64,000 bases of DNA, taken from Thalassotalea_H castellviae (GTDB lineage: Bacteria > Pseudomonadota > Gammaproteobacteria > Enterobacterales > Alteromonadaceae). Each line of letters starts with the position of its first letter. The stretch's first letter is position 1. The position numbers were made by a program, and so were the translations under genes. Below the pieces are notes generated by a model, which saw only the letters and a program-made list of their open reading frames with translations, searched no databases and was not told the origin of the DNA. Shown here piece after piece: positions 45,988-55,093 of this stretch. The stretch covers positions 62,001 to 126,000 of the forward strand of contig NZ_JAVRIF010000008.1 of the NCBI RefSeq assembly GCF_031846185.1, written 5' to 3'.

Positions 45988-47631
45988 TTGATTTTTTACA
46001 AAAAGTTAAATGAAATAAGGCAAAACCCAATTAATCGGCTATTGATCGTAAGCTACATGCCTTTTTTAAAAACGGTCTTACGTTTTCCAAAGCTTACTTT
46101 AATTGCTGCTTTGATAATCACTTGGCTTGGATTTATGCCGGTTAATAAGATAGGTAGTGAATTTATCCCGCCACTTGATGAAGGTGACTTGATGTATATG
46201 CCAACGACGTACCCTGGGATTTCAATTGGTAAAGCGCGCGAGTTATTGCAACAAACAAATAAACTCATTAGCACAATTCCTGAAGTCGATACCGTTTTTG
46301 GTAAAGTAGGTCGTGCTGAAACGGCGACAGACCCAGCACCTTTGACGATGATCGAAACCTTTATTCAACTAAAACCATTATCACAATGGCGAGAAGGTGT
46401 GACATCTGAAAGCTTAACTCAAGAGTTAGATGCGATAGTTAAATTTCCTGGTGTGACTAATGCGTGGGTAATGCCTATTAAAACTCGAATAGACATGCTC
46501 GCGACAGGTATTAAAACCCCTGTTGGAATTAAAGTTGCTGGCAGTGATATTAGCGTTATTCAAGGGATAGGGTTAGAAATTGAAGGGTTACTGAAAGATT
46601 TCGAAGGGACGGCCTCTGTTTATTCTGAACGTGTCGCCGGAGGGCGCTATATAAAAGTCGACATTAATAGAAAAAAGGCAGCTCGTTATGGTCTTAATAT
46701 TTCAGATGTTCAACAAGTCGTAGCAACAGCGATAGGTGGGCTTAATGTTGCACAAACGGTCGAAGGGCTAGAACGATATCCCATTAATTTACGATATCCT
46801 CAAGACTATCGAGATTCACCCGAGCAATTAAAGTTACTTCCCATCGTGACTAAAACAGGGCAAAGAATAGCATTAGCAGATGTTGCTAAGGTTTATATTG
46901 AAGAAGGCCCTCCGGGGATCAAGAGTGAGAATGCTCGCATTAATGGTTGGATATACATCGATATTGAAAATATTGATGTCGGCAGTTATGTGGCGAAAGC
47001 GAAAGAAAAACTTGCGAAAGAGCTGTCATTACCAGCGGGTTATTCACTCACTTGGGCAGGACAATATGAATATATGGAAAGAGCAAAAGAAAAGCTAAAA
47101 TTTGTCTTGCCTTTAACTCTAGCAATAATCATTGTTTTACTTTATTTAAGTTTTAGAAACTTTATGGAAGTGGCGATTATTATGGGAACCTTACCTTTAG
47201 CAATGATCGGTGGTGTTTGGCTGTTATATTTAGAAGGGTTTAATTTTTCTGTGGCGGTAAGTGTCGGATTTATTGCCTTAGCAGGAGTGTCTGTTGAAAT
47301 AGGTGTGATTATGTTGGTGTATTTAAATCAGGCATACTCACAGGCTAAAAATCAATGTGAACAGCAGCAGCGAGAGTTTAACCACACAGAGCTAACGAAC
47401 GCTATTATTCAAGGGGCGGGGATGCGAGTTCGTCCTATTATGATGACAGTTGCAACGATTATTATTGGCTTACTTCCCATTTTATATGGCACAGGGACAG
47501 GTTCAGAAGTCATGAGTCGTATTGCAGCACCTATGGTTGGCGGCATGGCAAGTGCCGTATTTTTAACTTTGTTAGTATTGCCTGCGGTGTATTTCTTATG
47601 GCGAAAAGGTCAGTTGTCGGTGAAAAAATAA
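45988..47631 (+). pseudogene. C-terminal half of a CusA/CzcA heavy-metal RND efflux pump
   Basis: The 547 residues match only the second half of a CusA-type pump, which is usually about 1040 residues. The first matched motif is NKIGSEFIPPLDEGDLMYMPTT, then GKVGRAETATDPAPLTMIETFIQLKP, periplasmic docking/porter repeats and the C-terminal membrane helices ending in LLVLPAVYFLWRKG. The N-terminal porter half and helices 1-6, including the helix-4 proton-relay residues, are absent. An in-frame stop at 45973 closes the frame upstream, and no frameshifted first half is visible in the short gap before it. The outer-membrane and adaptor genes are also missing. It cannot work as a full pump. Confidence 0.82.
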
Positions 47632-47699
47632 GCTAAATATTTTTGTTGAGCCATTGATAATTAAACGATTTGCCATGTAAAACGATAAAAGATATAAAC

Positions 47700-48431
47700 A
47701 TGCAACATAAAGCGATAAAAACAACTATAAAACCTCCTTTTAGTTTGCTAAAAGCAGTACGTAAAACCCATAAATGGCTGATGCTATTTTTGGGTATACA
47801 ATTTGTCATTTGGTCGGTAACCGGTGCCTATATGGTCTTTTTCAATATTGATTATATACACGGCGATACTTTAATTAAAAATCAACAAGTTAATCTTGAT
47901 GATGTTGATGTAAATTTTTCTATTAAAGAGCTATATAGGTTATATCCTGAGGCTAAAGAGCTTGAGCTTTCAAGTTTTTTAGCCAAACCAGTTTATCGAT
48001 TTAAGCTCGATGATGACAATGTTTTGCTTGATGCGAATACCGGTAAATTGTTATCTCCTATTGCGAAAAATACTGCGTTAGCTGTTGCACAACAGGAATA
48101 TACGGGCGATGGTCATATTTATAGCGTGTTGTTGATTACCGAAAACCCTCCTTTTGAATTACGATCGAGTGCTTTACCCGCTTGGCAAATAAGTTTTGAT
48201 GATTTTGCATCACCAATACTTTATGTTTCAGCTACTTCAGGAAAAATCGTGGGCAAACGACATGAGTTTTGGCGTTTGTTTGACTGGATCTTTCGTTTTC
48301 ATGTGATGGATTATCAAGACAGTGAAGTTGACAATACATTGCTGTTTACGTTTGCTTTTTTCGGCATTTTTGCTGGCTTAAGCGGAGTGATTTTAGTGTA
48401 CTATCGTGTATTAAATAAGAGCAGCCGATAA
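47700..48431 (+). CDS. PepSY domain membrane protein
   Basis: A 243-residue protein with a helix at about 25-45 (HKWLMLFLGIQFVIWSVTGAYMVFF), a large extracytoplasmic region with PepSY-like segments (SAYLYPEAKEL-type, LLDANTGKLL, ILYVSATSGKIVGKR) and a second helix near 215-235 (LLFTFAFFGIFAGLSGVILVYY). The conserved HKW and RFHVMDYQD match the membrane-boundary histidines of PepSY-associated TM proteins. Its stop overlaps the next start by one base (TAATG), so translation is coupled. It follows the CusA fragment by 68 bases. A reductase-type partner role is inferred. Confidence 0.78.
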   Translation: MQHKAIKTTIKPPFSLLKAVRKTHKWLMLFLGIQFVIWSVTGAYMVFFNIDYIHGDTLIKNQQVNLDDVDVNFSIKELYRLYPEAKELELSSFLAKPVYRFKLDDDNVLLDANTGKLLSPIAKNTALAVAQQEYTGDGHIYSVLLITENPPFELRSSALPAWQISFDDFASPILYVSATSGKIVGKRHEFWRLFDWIFRFHVMDYQDSEVDNTLLFTFAFFGIFAGLSGVILVYYRVLNKSSR

Positions 48432-49474
48432 TGTCTGTAATTAAAAAAATTCATAAATGGGCGTCATTAATTGTTGGCTTACAAGTACTGATTTGGCTTG
48501 GTTCTGGTTTCTATTTTAATTTAATGGATCATAACAAAGCGAAAGGCACTCACTATCTCGTCGCTCAGTCAGCATCCGTGAACCTTGACGCTGAGCGACT
48601 AATAGAGCCAAAGGAACTGCTCAAACAAAAAAATGAGATAAGTCAAAGTGAACAACATAAACAAGCTAATACTATTGTTGCAATCAACTTAAGCCATTTA
48701 CTCACGCAACCGGTTTATTTGATTAATCATAATCGGGCGCTTTATTCACATTTTTCCAATCATTACAGCATTATAAACGCGTATACCGGTGAAGCAATTG
48801 TGGTTGATGCAAAATTGGCTGAAAAACTCGCTTCAGCTAGTTATAACGGGCCAGGCCAAGTAATCCAAGTTACATTACTTGAAAATGGCAATGAAGATTT
48901 TCCGAAAGAACAAAATGCCATATGGCGAGTCAATTATGACGATGCATTAAATACCAGTATATATATTGAAACAGGCAGCGGTCGGCTTATCGGACACAGT
49001 AATGATGATAAACGTTTTGCTGACTTTTTCTTTATGTTGCACTTTATGGATTATGGCAAAGAAGGAAGTTTTAATAATATTCAAATCCTATTATTTGCAT
49101 TTATTACCTTATGGTTATCGTTAACGGGCATTATTTGGACAATCCAACTAGGCTTTAATGGTCAATATCAAATTGATTTGTTTTCGAAAAAACGAAAAGT
49201 GAAGCTACTCAATAAAAATCAGCAAATCATTAGCGAGATAACTTTAAACGATAAAACTAATTTACTTGATGGTTTAACAAAAAATAATATCGAAATCCCT
49301 TCAGTGTGTGGTGGCGGTGGTACCTGTGGTAGTTGTTTAATATTATTGTCGTCAATGTCATCTATCTCCGACGCAGAGCGTGAAAAACTCTCAAATGCCC
49401 AGTTAAAAAAAGGCTATCGGCTATCGTGTCAGCAATTTTTAGCAGACACTCAAACAATCACGATTATTAATTAA
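48431..49474 (+). CDS. PepSY domain membrane protein with C-terminal [2Fe-2S] ferredoxin domain
   Basis: A 347-residue protein. Two helices (about 9-28 and 216-238) flank a PepSY-like extracytoplasmic domain, with IHKWASLIVGLQ and MLHFMDYGKEG giving His residues at the membrane boundary as in the preceding gene. After the second helix comes a cytoplasmic plant-type ferredoxin domain (about 255-347). The cluster ligands are Cys293, Cys299, Cys302 (CGGGGTCGSC) and Cys333, with the C-x5-C-x2-C spacing used by NqrF-type domains. It therefore resembles the ferredoxin end of a membrane reductase, but no flavin domain is present. It ends close to the IscR boxes. Confidence 0.82.
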   Translation: MSVIKKIHKWASLIVGLQVLIWLGSGFYFNLMDHNKAKGTHYLVAQSASVNLDAERLIEPKELLKQKNEISQSEQHKQANTIVAINLSHLLTQPVYLINHNRALYSHFSNHYSIINAYTGEAIVVDAKLAEKLASASYNGPGQVIQVTLLENGNEDFPKEQNAIWRVNYDDALNTSIYIETGSGRLIGHSNDDKRFADFFFMLHFMDYGKEGSFNNIQILLFAFITLWLSLTGIIWTIQLGFNGQYQIDLFSKKRKVKLLNKNQQIISEITLNDKTNLLDGLTKNNIEIPSVCGGGGTCGSCLILLSSMSSISDAEREKLSNAQLKKGYRLSCQQFLADTQTITIIN

Positions 49475-49488
49475 AAGCGCCATGAATA

Positions 49489-49513
49489 ATACTTGAGTAT
49501 TTTACTAAGGTAT
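49489..49513. promoter_or_regulatory. IscR type-1-like box 1
   Basis: A 25-base element beginning ATACTTGAG and ending AAGGTAT that matches most positions of the IscR type-1 consensus. It lies 139 bases upstream of the iscR start codon and only 15 bases after the PepSY-ferredoxin stop codon. Confidence 0.65.
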
Positions 49514-49535
49514 TACTTGAGTTATTACTCGAATA
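49511..49535. promoter_or_regulatory. IscR-like box 2 (degenerate)
   Basis: A 25-base dyad, with arms ACTTGAGT and ACTCGAAT around TATT, that overlaps the end of box 1 by three bases. It matches the IscR consensus less well, with an altered centre. Confidence 0.4.
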
Positions 49536-49545
49536 CGATTAGAAT
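49517..49545 (+). promoter_or_regulatory. candidate iscR promoter
   Basis: A -35-like TTGAGT (49517-49522) and a -10-like TAGAAT (49540-49545) are separated by 17 bases. IscR-like boxes overlap both ends, as expected for an autorepressed isc promoter. Confidence 0.45.
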
Positions 49546-49568
49546 ACTTGAGTATAGTAGTCAGGTAT
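49544..49568. promoter_or_regulatory. IscR type-1 box 3 (best match)
   Basis: A 25-base element starting ATACTTGAG and ending TCAGGTAT that fits the IscR type-1 consensus (ATA-S-YYGAC...GTCRRSTAT) closely. It lies 60 bases upstream of iscR. [2Fe-2S]-IscR bound here should repress the isc operon when clusters are plentiful. Confidence 0.75.
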
Positions 49569-49627
49569 TCAATTGACTATTTTGTAGGGTTATGTAAAAT
49601 TGCGCGGCAATTTAACAGGGGTTATTC

Positions 49628-50134
49628 ATGAAATTAACATCTAAAGGTCGATATGCAGTTACAGCAATGCTTGATGTTGCTATACATGCGTCTACAGGTC
49701 CTGTTTCTTTAGCTGATATTTCTGATCGTCAAGGTATTTCCCTATCTTATTTAGAGCAATTATTTTCACGATTACGTAAACACGGTCTTGTTAATAGTAT
49801 TCGTGGTCCTGGCGGTGGTTACCGTTTAGGTCGATGCTCAGCAAAAATAGCAGTTGCAGATGTCATTAGTGCCGTTGATGAAAGCGTCAATGCGACCAAA
49901 TGTGGTGGTACTGGTGACTGTCAATCAGGCAAACAATGCTTAACCCACTCTCTATGGGAAGGGTTAAGCCAAAGAATTGAAGATTTTTTACAAGGCATTA
50001 CTTTGTCTGAGCTCGTTGAACAAAGAAATGTTAAAATGGTTTCGAAAAGACAAGACAGTCTGCAAAAAAAAGCAGAGTCAAAACATACTTTAGAAACCTT
50101 AATCGCAACCACAAATATAGTACATGACTGCTAG
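49628..50134 (+). CDS. iscR: Fe-S cluster assembly transcriptional regulator IscR
   Basis: A 168-residue Rrf2-family regulator. The N-terminal helix-turn-helix (MKLTSKGRYAVTAMLDVA ... SLSYLEQLFSRLRKHGLV) and the wing RGPGGGYRLGR are standard. The cluster ligands are Cys92, Cys98 and Cys104, with His107 as the fourth. With its [2Fe-2S] cluster IscR represses the isc operon. It is the first gene of iscR-S-U-A-hscB-hscA-fdx. The C-terminal tail beyond residue 140 is slightly longer and divergent from E. coli. Confidence 0.97.
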   Translation: MKLTSKGRYAVTAMLDVAIHASTGPVSLADISDRQGISLSYLEQLFSRLRKHGLVNSIRGPGGGYRLGRCSAKIAVADVISAVDESVNATKCGGTGDCQSGKQCLTHSLWEGLSQRIEDFLQGITLSELVEQRNVKMVSKRQDSLQKKAESKHTLETLIATTNIVHDC

Positions 50135-50170
50135 CGCAGTAATTTTATTGAGTTGGAGAAAGTTAGCCAA

Positions 50171-51385
50171 ATGAAGCTTCCTATATATTTTGATTATTCA
50201 GCAACAACACCGGTAGATAAACGTGTTGCTGAGAAAATGATGCAATACATGACCACTGACGGTTTTTATGGCAACCCAGCCTCCCGTTCGCATAAATTTG
50301 GTTGGCAAGCCGAAGAAGCGGTTGATATTGCGCGTAACCAAATTGCCGAATTAATTAACGCAGACCCGCGTGAAATTGTTTTTACTTCAGGTGCTTCTGA
50401 ATCTGATAATTTAGCGATTAAAGGTGTTGCCAACTTTTACAGCAAAAAAGGCAAACACATCATTACATGTAAAACAGAACATAAAGCTGTTTTAGATACG
50501 TGTCGTGAGCTAGAGCGTCAAGGTTTTGAAGTCACTTACTTAGATCCTGAAGAAAATGGCCTTATCGATTTAAACAAGCTTGAAGCGGCTATGCGTGATG
50601 ACACGGTTTTAGTGAGTATTATGCATGTAAATAACGAAATTGGTGTTATCCAAGATATCGCTGAAATTGGTGAAATGTGTCGTGCTCGTAAAATTGTTTT
50701 CCATGTCGATGCTGCACAAAGTGTGGGTAAAATTCACATTGATATGCAAGCGCTAAAAGTTGATTTGTTATCTATTTCTGCACATAAAATGTATGGCCCT
50801 AAAGGTATTGGTGCTTTATATGTTCGTCGTAAACCTCGTATTCGTTTAGAAGCACAAATGCATGGTGGTGGTCATGAGCGCGGTATGCGCAGTGGTACAT
50901 TAGCAACTCATCAAATTGTTGGTATGGGTGAAGCTTGCCGCATCGCTAAAGAAGAAATGGCACAAGACATTGCACATGTTACGAAAATGCGTGACCGTTT
51001 ATGGGCGGGTTTAAGTAATATGGAACAAGTGTTTATCAATGGTGATGCTGAGAAGCGCTATCCTGGTAATTTAAATGTCAGCTTTAACTTTGTTGAAGGT
51101 GAATCTTTAATCATGGCATTAAAAGACTTAGCTGTTTCATCTGGTTCAGCATGTACATCAGCAAGTTTAGAGCCATCATATGTGTTACGTGCGTTAGGCT
51201 TAAATGATGAAATGGCACATAGTTCAATTCGATTCAGCTTCGGCCGTTTTACCACAGAAGAAGAAATTGATTACGCAATTGAAATTATTCAAAAATCAAT
51301 CGGTCATTTACGTGACATGTCACCTCTTTGGGAAATGTTTAAAGACGGTATTGATTTAGACTCAATTGAATGGGCGGCGCACTAA
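50171..51385 (+). CDS. iscS: cysteine desulfurase IscS
   Basis: A PLP-dependent enzyme that removes sulfur from cysteine and passes it to IscU and other acceptors. It is 404 residues. The PLP lysine is in SISAHKMYGPKG, the substrate-binding HVDAAQS is present, and the catalytic loop SSGSACTSASLEPSYVLRALG carries the active Cys. The ATG at 50171 gives the standard N terminus MKLPIYFDYSATTPVD; a TTG six codons earlier is in frame but unlikely. Confidence 0.98.
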   Translation: MKLPIYFDYSATTPVDKRVAEKMMQYMTTDGFYGNPASRSHKFGWQAEEAVDIARNQIAELINADPREIVFTSGASESDNLAIKGVANFYSKKGKHIITCKTEHKAVLDTCRELERQGFEVTYLDPEENGLIDLNKLEAAMRDDTVLVSIMHVNNEIGVIQDIAEIGEMCRARKIVFHVDAAQSVGKIHIDMQALKVDLLSISAHKMYGPKGIGALYVRRKPRIRLEAQMHGGGHERGMRSGTLATHQIVGMGEACRIAKEEMAQDIAHVTKMRDRLWAGLSNMEQVFINGDAEKRYPGNLNVSFNFVEGESLIMALKDLAVSSGSACTSASLEPSYVLRALGLNDEMAHSSIRFSFGRFTTEEEIDYAIEIIQKSIGHLRDMSPLWEMFKDGIDLDSIEWAAH

Positions 51386-51472
51386 GCGGTCTCATTATTA
51401 ATAATTGTTTGATATTTTAGTAAATTTAATTTTTAGCAGTACTCAGTTGCTGCTAAAAAGTAGGAGAATAAT

Positions 51473-51856
51473 ATGGCTTATAGTGAAAAAGTAATCGACC
51501 ATTATGAAAACCCACGTAATGTTGGTTCAATGGACAAAAATGATCCCAATGTAGCAACCGGCATGGTAGGCGCACCTGCATGTGGCGATGTTATGAAGTT
51601 ACAATTGAAAATCAGCGACGCTGGTATTATTGAAGATGCCAAATTTAAAACCTATGGTTGTGGTTCCGCTATTGCTTCTAGCTCATTAGTTACTGAATGG
51701 GTTAAAGGTAAATCAATTGACGAAGCTGGTGAAATTAAAAACACAGCGATCGCTGAAGAACTTGCTTTACCTCCGGTAAAAATTCATTGTTCAATTTTAG
51801 CGGAAGATGCCATTAAAGCAGCAATTGAAGATTATCGTACCAAGCACGATTCATAG
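51473..51856 (+). CDS. iscU: Fe-S cluster scaffold IscU
   Basis: The 127-residue scaffold on which [2Fe-2S] clusters form. The three ligand Cys lie in APACGDVM (with the adjacent Asp), TYGCGSAIASSS and KIHCSILA. The HscA-recognition peptide LPPVK precedes the last Cys. A ribosome site (AGGAGAATAAT) precedes the ATG. Spacing to iscA is 12 bases. Confidence 0.98.
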   Translation: MAYSEKVIDHYENPRNVGSMDKNDPNVATGMVGAPACGDVMKLQLKISDAGIIEDAKFKTYGCGSAIASSSLVTEWVKGKSIDEAGEIKNTAIAEELALPPVKIHCSILAEDAIKAAIEDYRTKHDS

Positions 51857-51868
51857 GTAGGGCGTTAA

Positions 51869-52192
51869 ATGAGTGTAACAATGACGCCTGCTGCGTCAGA
51901 TCGAGTAAAAAGCTTTATTGAGAATAGAGGTAAAGGACTTGGTTTACGTTTAGGTATAAAAACCACCGGTTGTTCTGGTCTAGCTTATGTCCTTGAATTT
52001 GTTGATGAGCTTAATGAAGACGATACTATGTTTTCAATTGATGATGTCAATATCATTATTGATGGCAAAAGCCTTGTGTACCTTGATGGCATCGAATTAG
52101 ATTTTGTCAAAGAAGGCTTAAACGAAGGCTTTAAATTCACAAATCCAAACGCAAAGGGCGAATGTGGTTGCGGCGAAAGCTTTAATGTATAA
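51869..52192 (+). CDS. iscA: iron-sulfur cluster assembly protein IscA
   Basis: A 107-residue A-type carrier protein. The three conserved Cys are in TTGCSGLAY and GECGCGESF, and the length and start MSVTMTPAASDRVKSFIENRG are typical. It delivers or holds Fe or [4Fe-4S] clusters for target proteins. It lies in its usual place between iscU and hscB. Confidence 0.97.
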   Translation: MSVTMTPAASDRVKSFIENRGKGLGLRLGIKTTGCSGLAYVLEFVDELNEDDTMFSIDDVNIIIDGKSLVYLDGIELDFVKEGLNEGFKFTNPNAKGECGCGESFNV

Positions 52193-52238
52193 TCGCCGCC
52201 ATCAAAAATTGTCTCAGTTGTCTTATTAGGTTTTAGTT

Positions 52239-52766
52239 GTGAACTATTTTGAAATTTTTGGCTTAGATATATCGTTTTCTCTTGATTTAAAACAGTTATC
52301 AGAACGTTTTCAAGCGATTCAAAAAAGTGTCCATCCAGATCGTTTTACCCATGCGTCAAATCAAGATCAAATGCTTGCTGTTAAAAAATCGACAGCGGTA
52401 AACGATGCTTACGAAACGCTAAAAAATCCAATTAAACGTGCTGAATATATATTAAGCTTGCGCGGTGTTGAATTACCCAGTGAGCAAATGACTTTTAGTG
52501 ATAATATGTTTTTGATGCGTCAAATGGAATTACGGGAAATGTTAGCTGAAATAAAGTTTGCTGATGATACCGATTCCGCTGTTTTTGAAGCTCATCAGGT
52601 TTTAGATACTGAATTTCAACAACTGTTTAAAGCGATGCAAGTATCACTCGAAGAAAACACAGAAAGCGCCAATAAAGTCGCTTGTGAAAATTTACGAAAA
52701 TTAAAGTTTTATCAAAAACTTCACCTAGAATTAGATCGTTTAGAAGAACAGTTATTTGACGATTAA
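52239..52766 (+). CDS. hscB: Fe-S co-chaperone HscB
   Basis: A 175-residue J-domain protein that brings IscU to HscA. The J domain begins NYFEIFGLDISFSLD and contains the HPD motif in SVHPDRF; the C-terminal helical domain binds IscU. Translation starts at a GTG (52239). It is followed by hscA after 34 bases. Confidence 0.96.
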   Translation: MNYFEIFGLDISFSLDLKQLSERFQAIQKSVHPDRFTHASNQDQMLAVKKSTAVNDAYETLKNPIKRAEYILSLRGVELPSEQMTFSDNMFLMRQMELREMLAEIKFADDTDSAVFEAHQVLDTEFQQLFKAMQVSLEENTESANKVACENLRKLKFYQKLHLELDRLEEQLFDD

Positions 52767-52800
52767 TCTTTTCATCCATTTTTGACATTACGAGCCCCAC

Positions 52801-54675
52801 ATGGCGTTATTACAAATTGCAGAACCGGGTCAAAGCACTGTCCCTCATGAACACCGACTTGCCGTAGGAATCGATTTAGGCACTACAAATTCACTGGTAG
52901 CTACAGTGAAAAGCGGTCTGCCTGAAACTATTACAGATAGTGAAGGGCAGGATATACTTCCTTCCGTTGTGAGTTATCAATCCTCTGAAATTATTGTCGG
53001 CAAAAAAGCGAAAGAACTCGCGATTGTCGATCCTGAAAATACCATTGTTTCTGCCAAGCGTCTGATTGGGCGTTCTTTAACGGATATTAAAAGTAAATAT
53101 CATTCCTTGCCCTATGATTTTTGTGGTGATGAAAACCATCCAAGTTTTGTGACTCGTACAGGAGAAATCAACCCTGTTCAAGTCTCTGCTGAAATTCTAA
53201 AAGCTTTATCAGAGCGAGCCCAACAGGCATTAGGTGGTGAGCTTACCGGTGTTGTGATCACTGTACCTGCTTATTTTGATGATGCTCAACGTCAAAGTAC
53301 AAAAGATGCGGCAAAACTTGCTGGCGTCAATGTGTTACGTTTATTAAGTGAGCCTACGGCTGCGGCGGTTGCTTATGGATTAGATAAAGAGCAACAAGGT
53401 CAGCAAGAGGGGATTATCGCCGTTTATGATTTAGGTGGTGGTACCTTTGATATTTCGATACTCCGATTAAATAAAGGTGTTTTTGAAGTGTTAGCTACCG
53501 GTGGTGACTCAGCTTTAGGCGGCGATGATTTTGATGTTGCACTGGTTGATCATATTATTGAGCAAGCAGGACTTACTCGACCTTTATCGACATCAATTGA
53601 ACGTCAATTACTTGATCAAGCTTGTAAAGCAAAAGAAGCATTAACCACTCAAGATACCTTTCAACTAAATCTGTCTTTAGCGAATGAACAGCAATGGTCA
53701 GGCGAAGTCACTAAAACTCAGTTTGAACAATTGATCAAACCTTTAGTTGCTAAAACGCTTCGCGCTTGTCGTCGTGCATTAAAAGATGCTGAGGTCACTA
53801 TTAGTGATGTTAATGAAGTTGTGATGGTAGGTGGTTCAACACGAGTGCCTTTGGTGCGGGCTGAAACAGAAAAATATTTTAATAAAACGCCTTTAACATC
53901 AATTGACCCTGATAAAGTTGTGGCGATTGGTGCTGCTATTCAAGCGGATATCCTTGCTGGCAATAAGCCTGACAGTGACATGTTATTACTGGATGTTATT
54001 CCTTTATCACTTGGGCTAGAAACCATGGGCGGCTTAGTTGAAAAGGTTATCGCAAGAAATACCACGATTCCTGTCGCTAAAGCACAAGAATTTACCACTT
54101 TTAAAGATGGTCAAACCGCAATGGCGATTCATGTTTTACAAGGTGAACGCGAATTAGTTGACGATTGTCGCTCACTCGCTCGTTTTGAATTACGTGGTAT
54201 TCCTGCAATGGCGGCCGGCGCGGCTCATATTCGGGTGACGTTTAAAGTCGATGCCGATGGTTTATTAGAAGTATCGGCGATGGAAAAGTCCACTGGCATT
54301 GAAGCGAGTATTGAAGTTAAACCTTCATTTGGTTTAGCTGAAGATGAAATAACCAGCATGTTAAAAGCTTCAATGACTAACGCTGCTCAAGACATGCAAG
54401 CTCGTATGTTAAAAGAGCAACAAGTTGAAGCGGCAAGAGTTATTGAGTCTATTCAGTCAGCATTAGCAGCCGATAGCCATTTATTAACGTCGGAGGAGCT
54501 TACTATCATTAATGAGGCCATTTCAGCGTTAGCAAAAGCAAGTCAAGGTGACAATGCTGATGAAATTGAGAAAACAATTGAAGCGTTAAATCATCATACA
54601 GGCGCTTTTGCTGAAAGACGAATGGACGCTTCTATTCGTACTGCATTATCCGGTCAAACCGTTGATGATATATAA
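52801..54675 (+). CDS. hscA: Fe-S protein assembly chaperone HscA
   Basis: A specialised Hsp70 of 624 residues that drives cluster release from IscU. The ATPase domain shows VGIDLGTTNSLVAT, AVYDLGGGTFDISIL and VVMVGGSTRVPLV; the substrate-binding domain includes EVSAMEKSTGIEASIEV. The N-terminal extension (ALLQIAEPGQSTVPHEHR) and absence of a long DnaK-type tail fit HscA. Normal isc operon position. Confidence 0.97.
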   Translation: MALLQIAEPGQSTVPHEHRLAVGIDLGTTNSLVATVKSGLPETITDSEGQDILPSVVSYQSSEIIVGKKAKELAIVDPENTIVSAKRLIGRSLTDIKSKYHSLPYDFCGDENHPSFVTRTGEINPVQVSAEILKALSERAQQALGGELTGVVITVPAYFDDAQRQSTKDAAKLAGVNVLRLLSEPTAAAVAYGLDKEQQGQQEGIIAVYDLGGGTFDISILRLNKGVFEVLATGGDSALGGDDFDVALVDHIIEQAGLTRPLSTSIERQLLDQACKAKEALTTQDTFQLNLSLANEQQWSGEVTKTQFEQLIKPLVAKTLRACRRALKDAEVTISDVNEVVMVGGSTRVPLVRAETEKYFNKTPLTSIDPDKVVAIGAAIQADILAGNKPDSDMLLLDVIPLSLGLETMGGLVEKVIARNTTIPVAKAQEFTTFKDGQTAMAIHVLQGERELVDDCRSLARFELRGIPAMAAGAAHIRVTFKVDADGLLEVSAMEKSTGIEASIEVKPSFGLAEDEITSMLKASMTNAAQDMQARMLKEQQVEAARVIESIQSALAADSHLLTSEELTIINEAISALAKASQGDNADEIEKTIEALNHHTGAFAERRMDASIRTALSGQTVDDI

Positions 54676-54728
54676 CGAACAAATTGATTGAATTTACTGA
54701 AAGATAAGAAAAGTTTAAAGAGATTAAG

Positions 54729-55067
54729 ATGCCAAAAATTATAGTATTACCTCATGAAGAGCTTTGCCCTGATGGTGCAGTTTTAGAAGCTGAAACTGGT
54801 GAAAGCGTATTAAACGTTGTCTTGAAAAATGATATCGACTTAGAGCATGCTTGTGAAAAAGTATGTGCTTGTACTACTTGTCATGTCATTATTCGCGAAG
54901 GTTTTGATTCACTTGAAGAAAGCGATGAACTTGAAGATGATTTATTAGACAAAGCATGGGGCTTAGAGCCTGATTCTCGTTTAAGTTGCCAAGCGCGTGT
55001 TGCCAATGAAGATCTTGTAGTTGAAATTCCAAAATATACCGTGAATATGGTTTCTGAAAACCACTAA
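54729..55067 (+). CDS. fdx: [2Fe-2S] ferredoxin of the isc operon
   Basis: A 112-residue adrenodoxin-type ferredoxin that supplies electrons for cluster assembly. The cluster Cys are in EHACEKVCACTTCHV (C-x5-C-x2-C) and RLSCQARV. An acidic stretch (EESDELEDDLLD) is the partner-binding surface. It is the last gene of the operon here; a strong hairpin follows, and no iscX is seen. Confidence 0.97.
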   Translation: MPKIIVLPHEELCPDGAVLEAETGESVLNVVLKNDIDLEHACEKVCACTTCHVIIREGFDSLEESDELEDDLLDKAWGLEPDSRLSCQARVANEDLVVEIPKYTVNMVSENH

Positions 55068-55093
55068 ACTTCAGAGATTAATTTTGAAAAATT

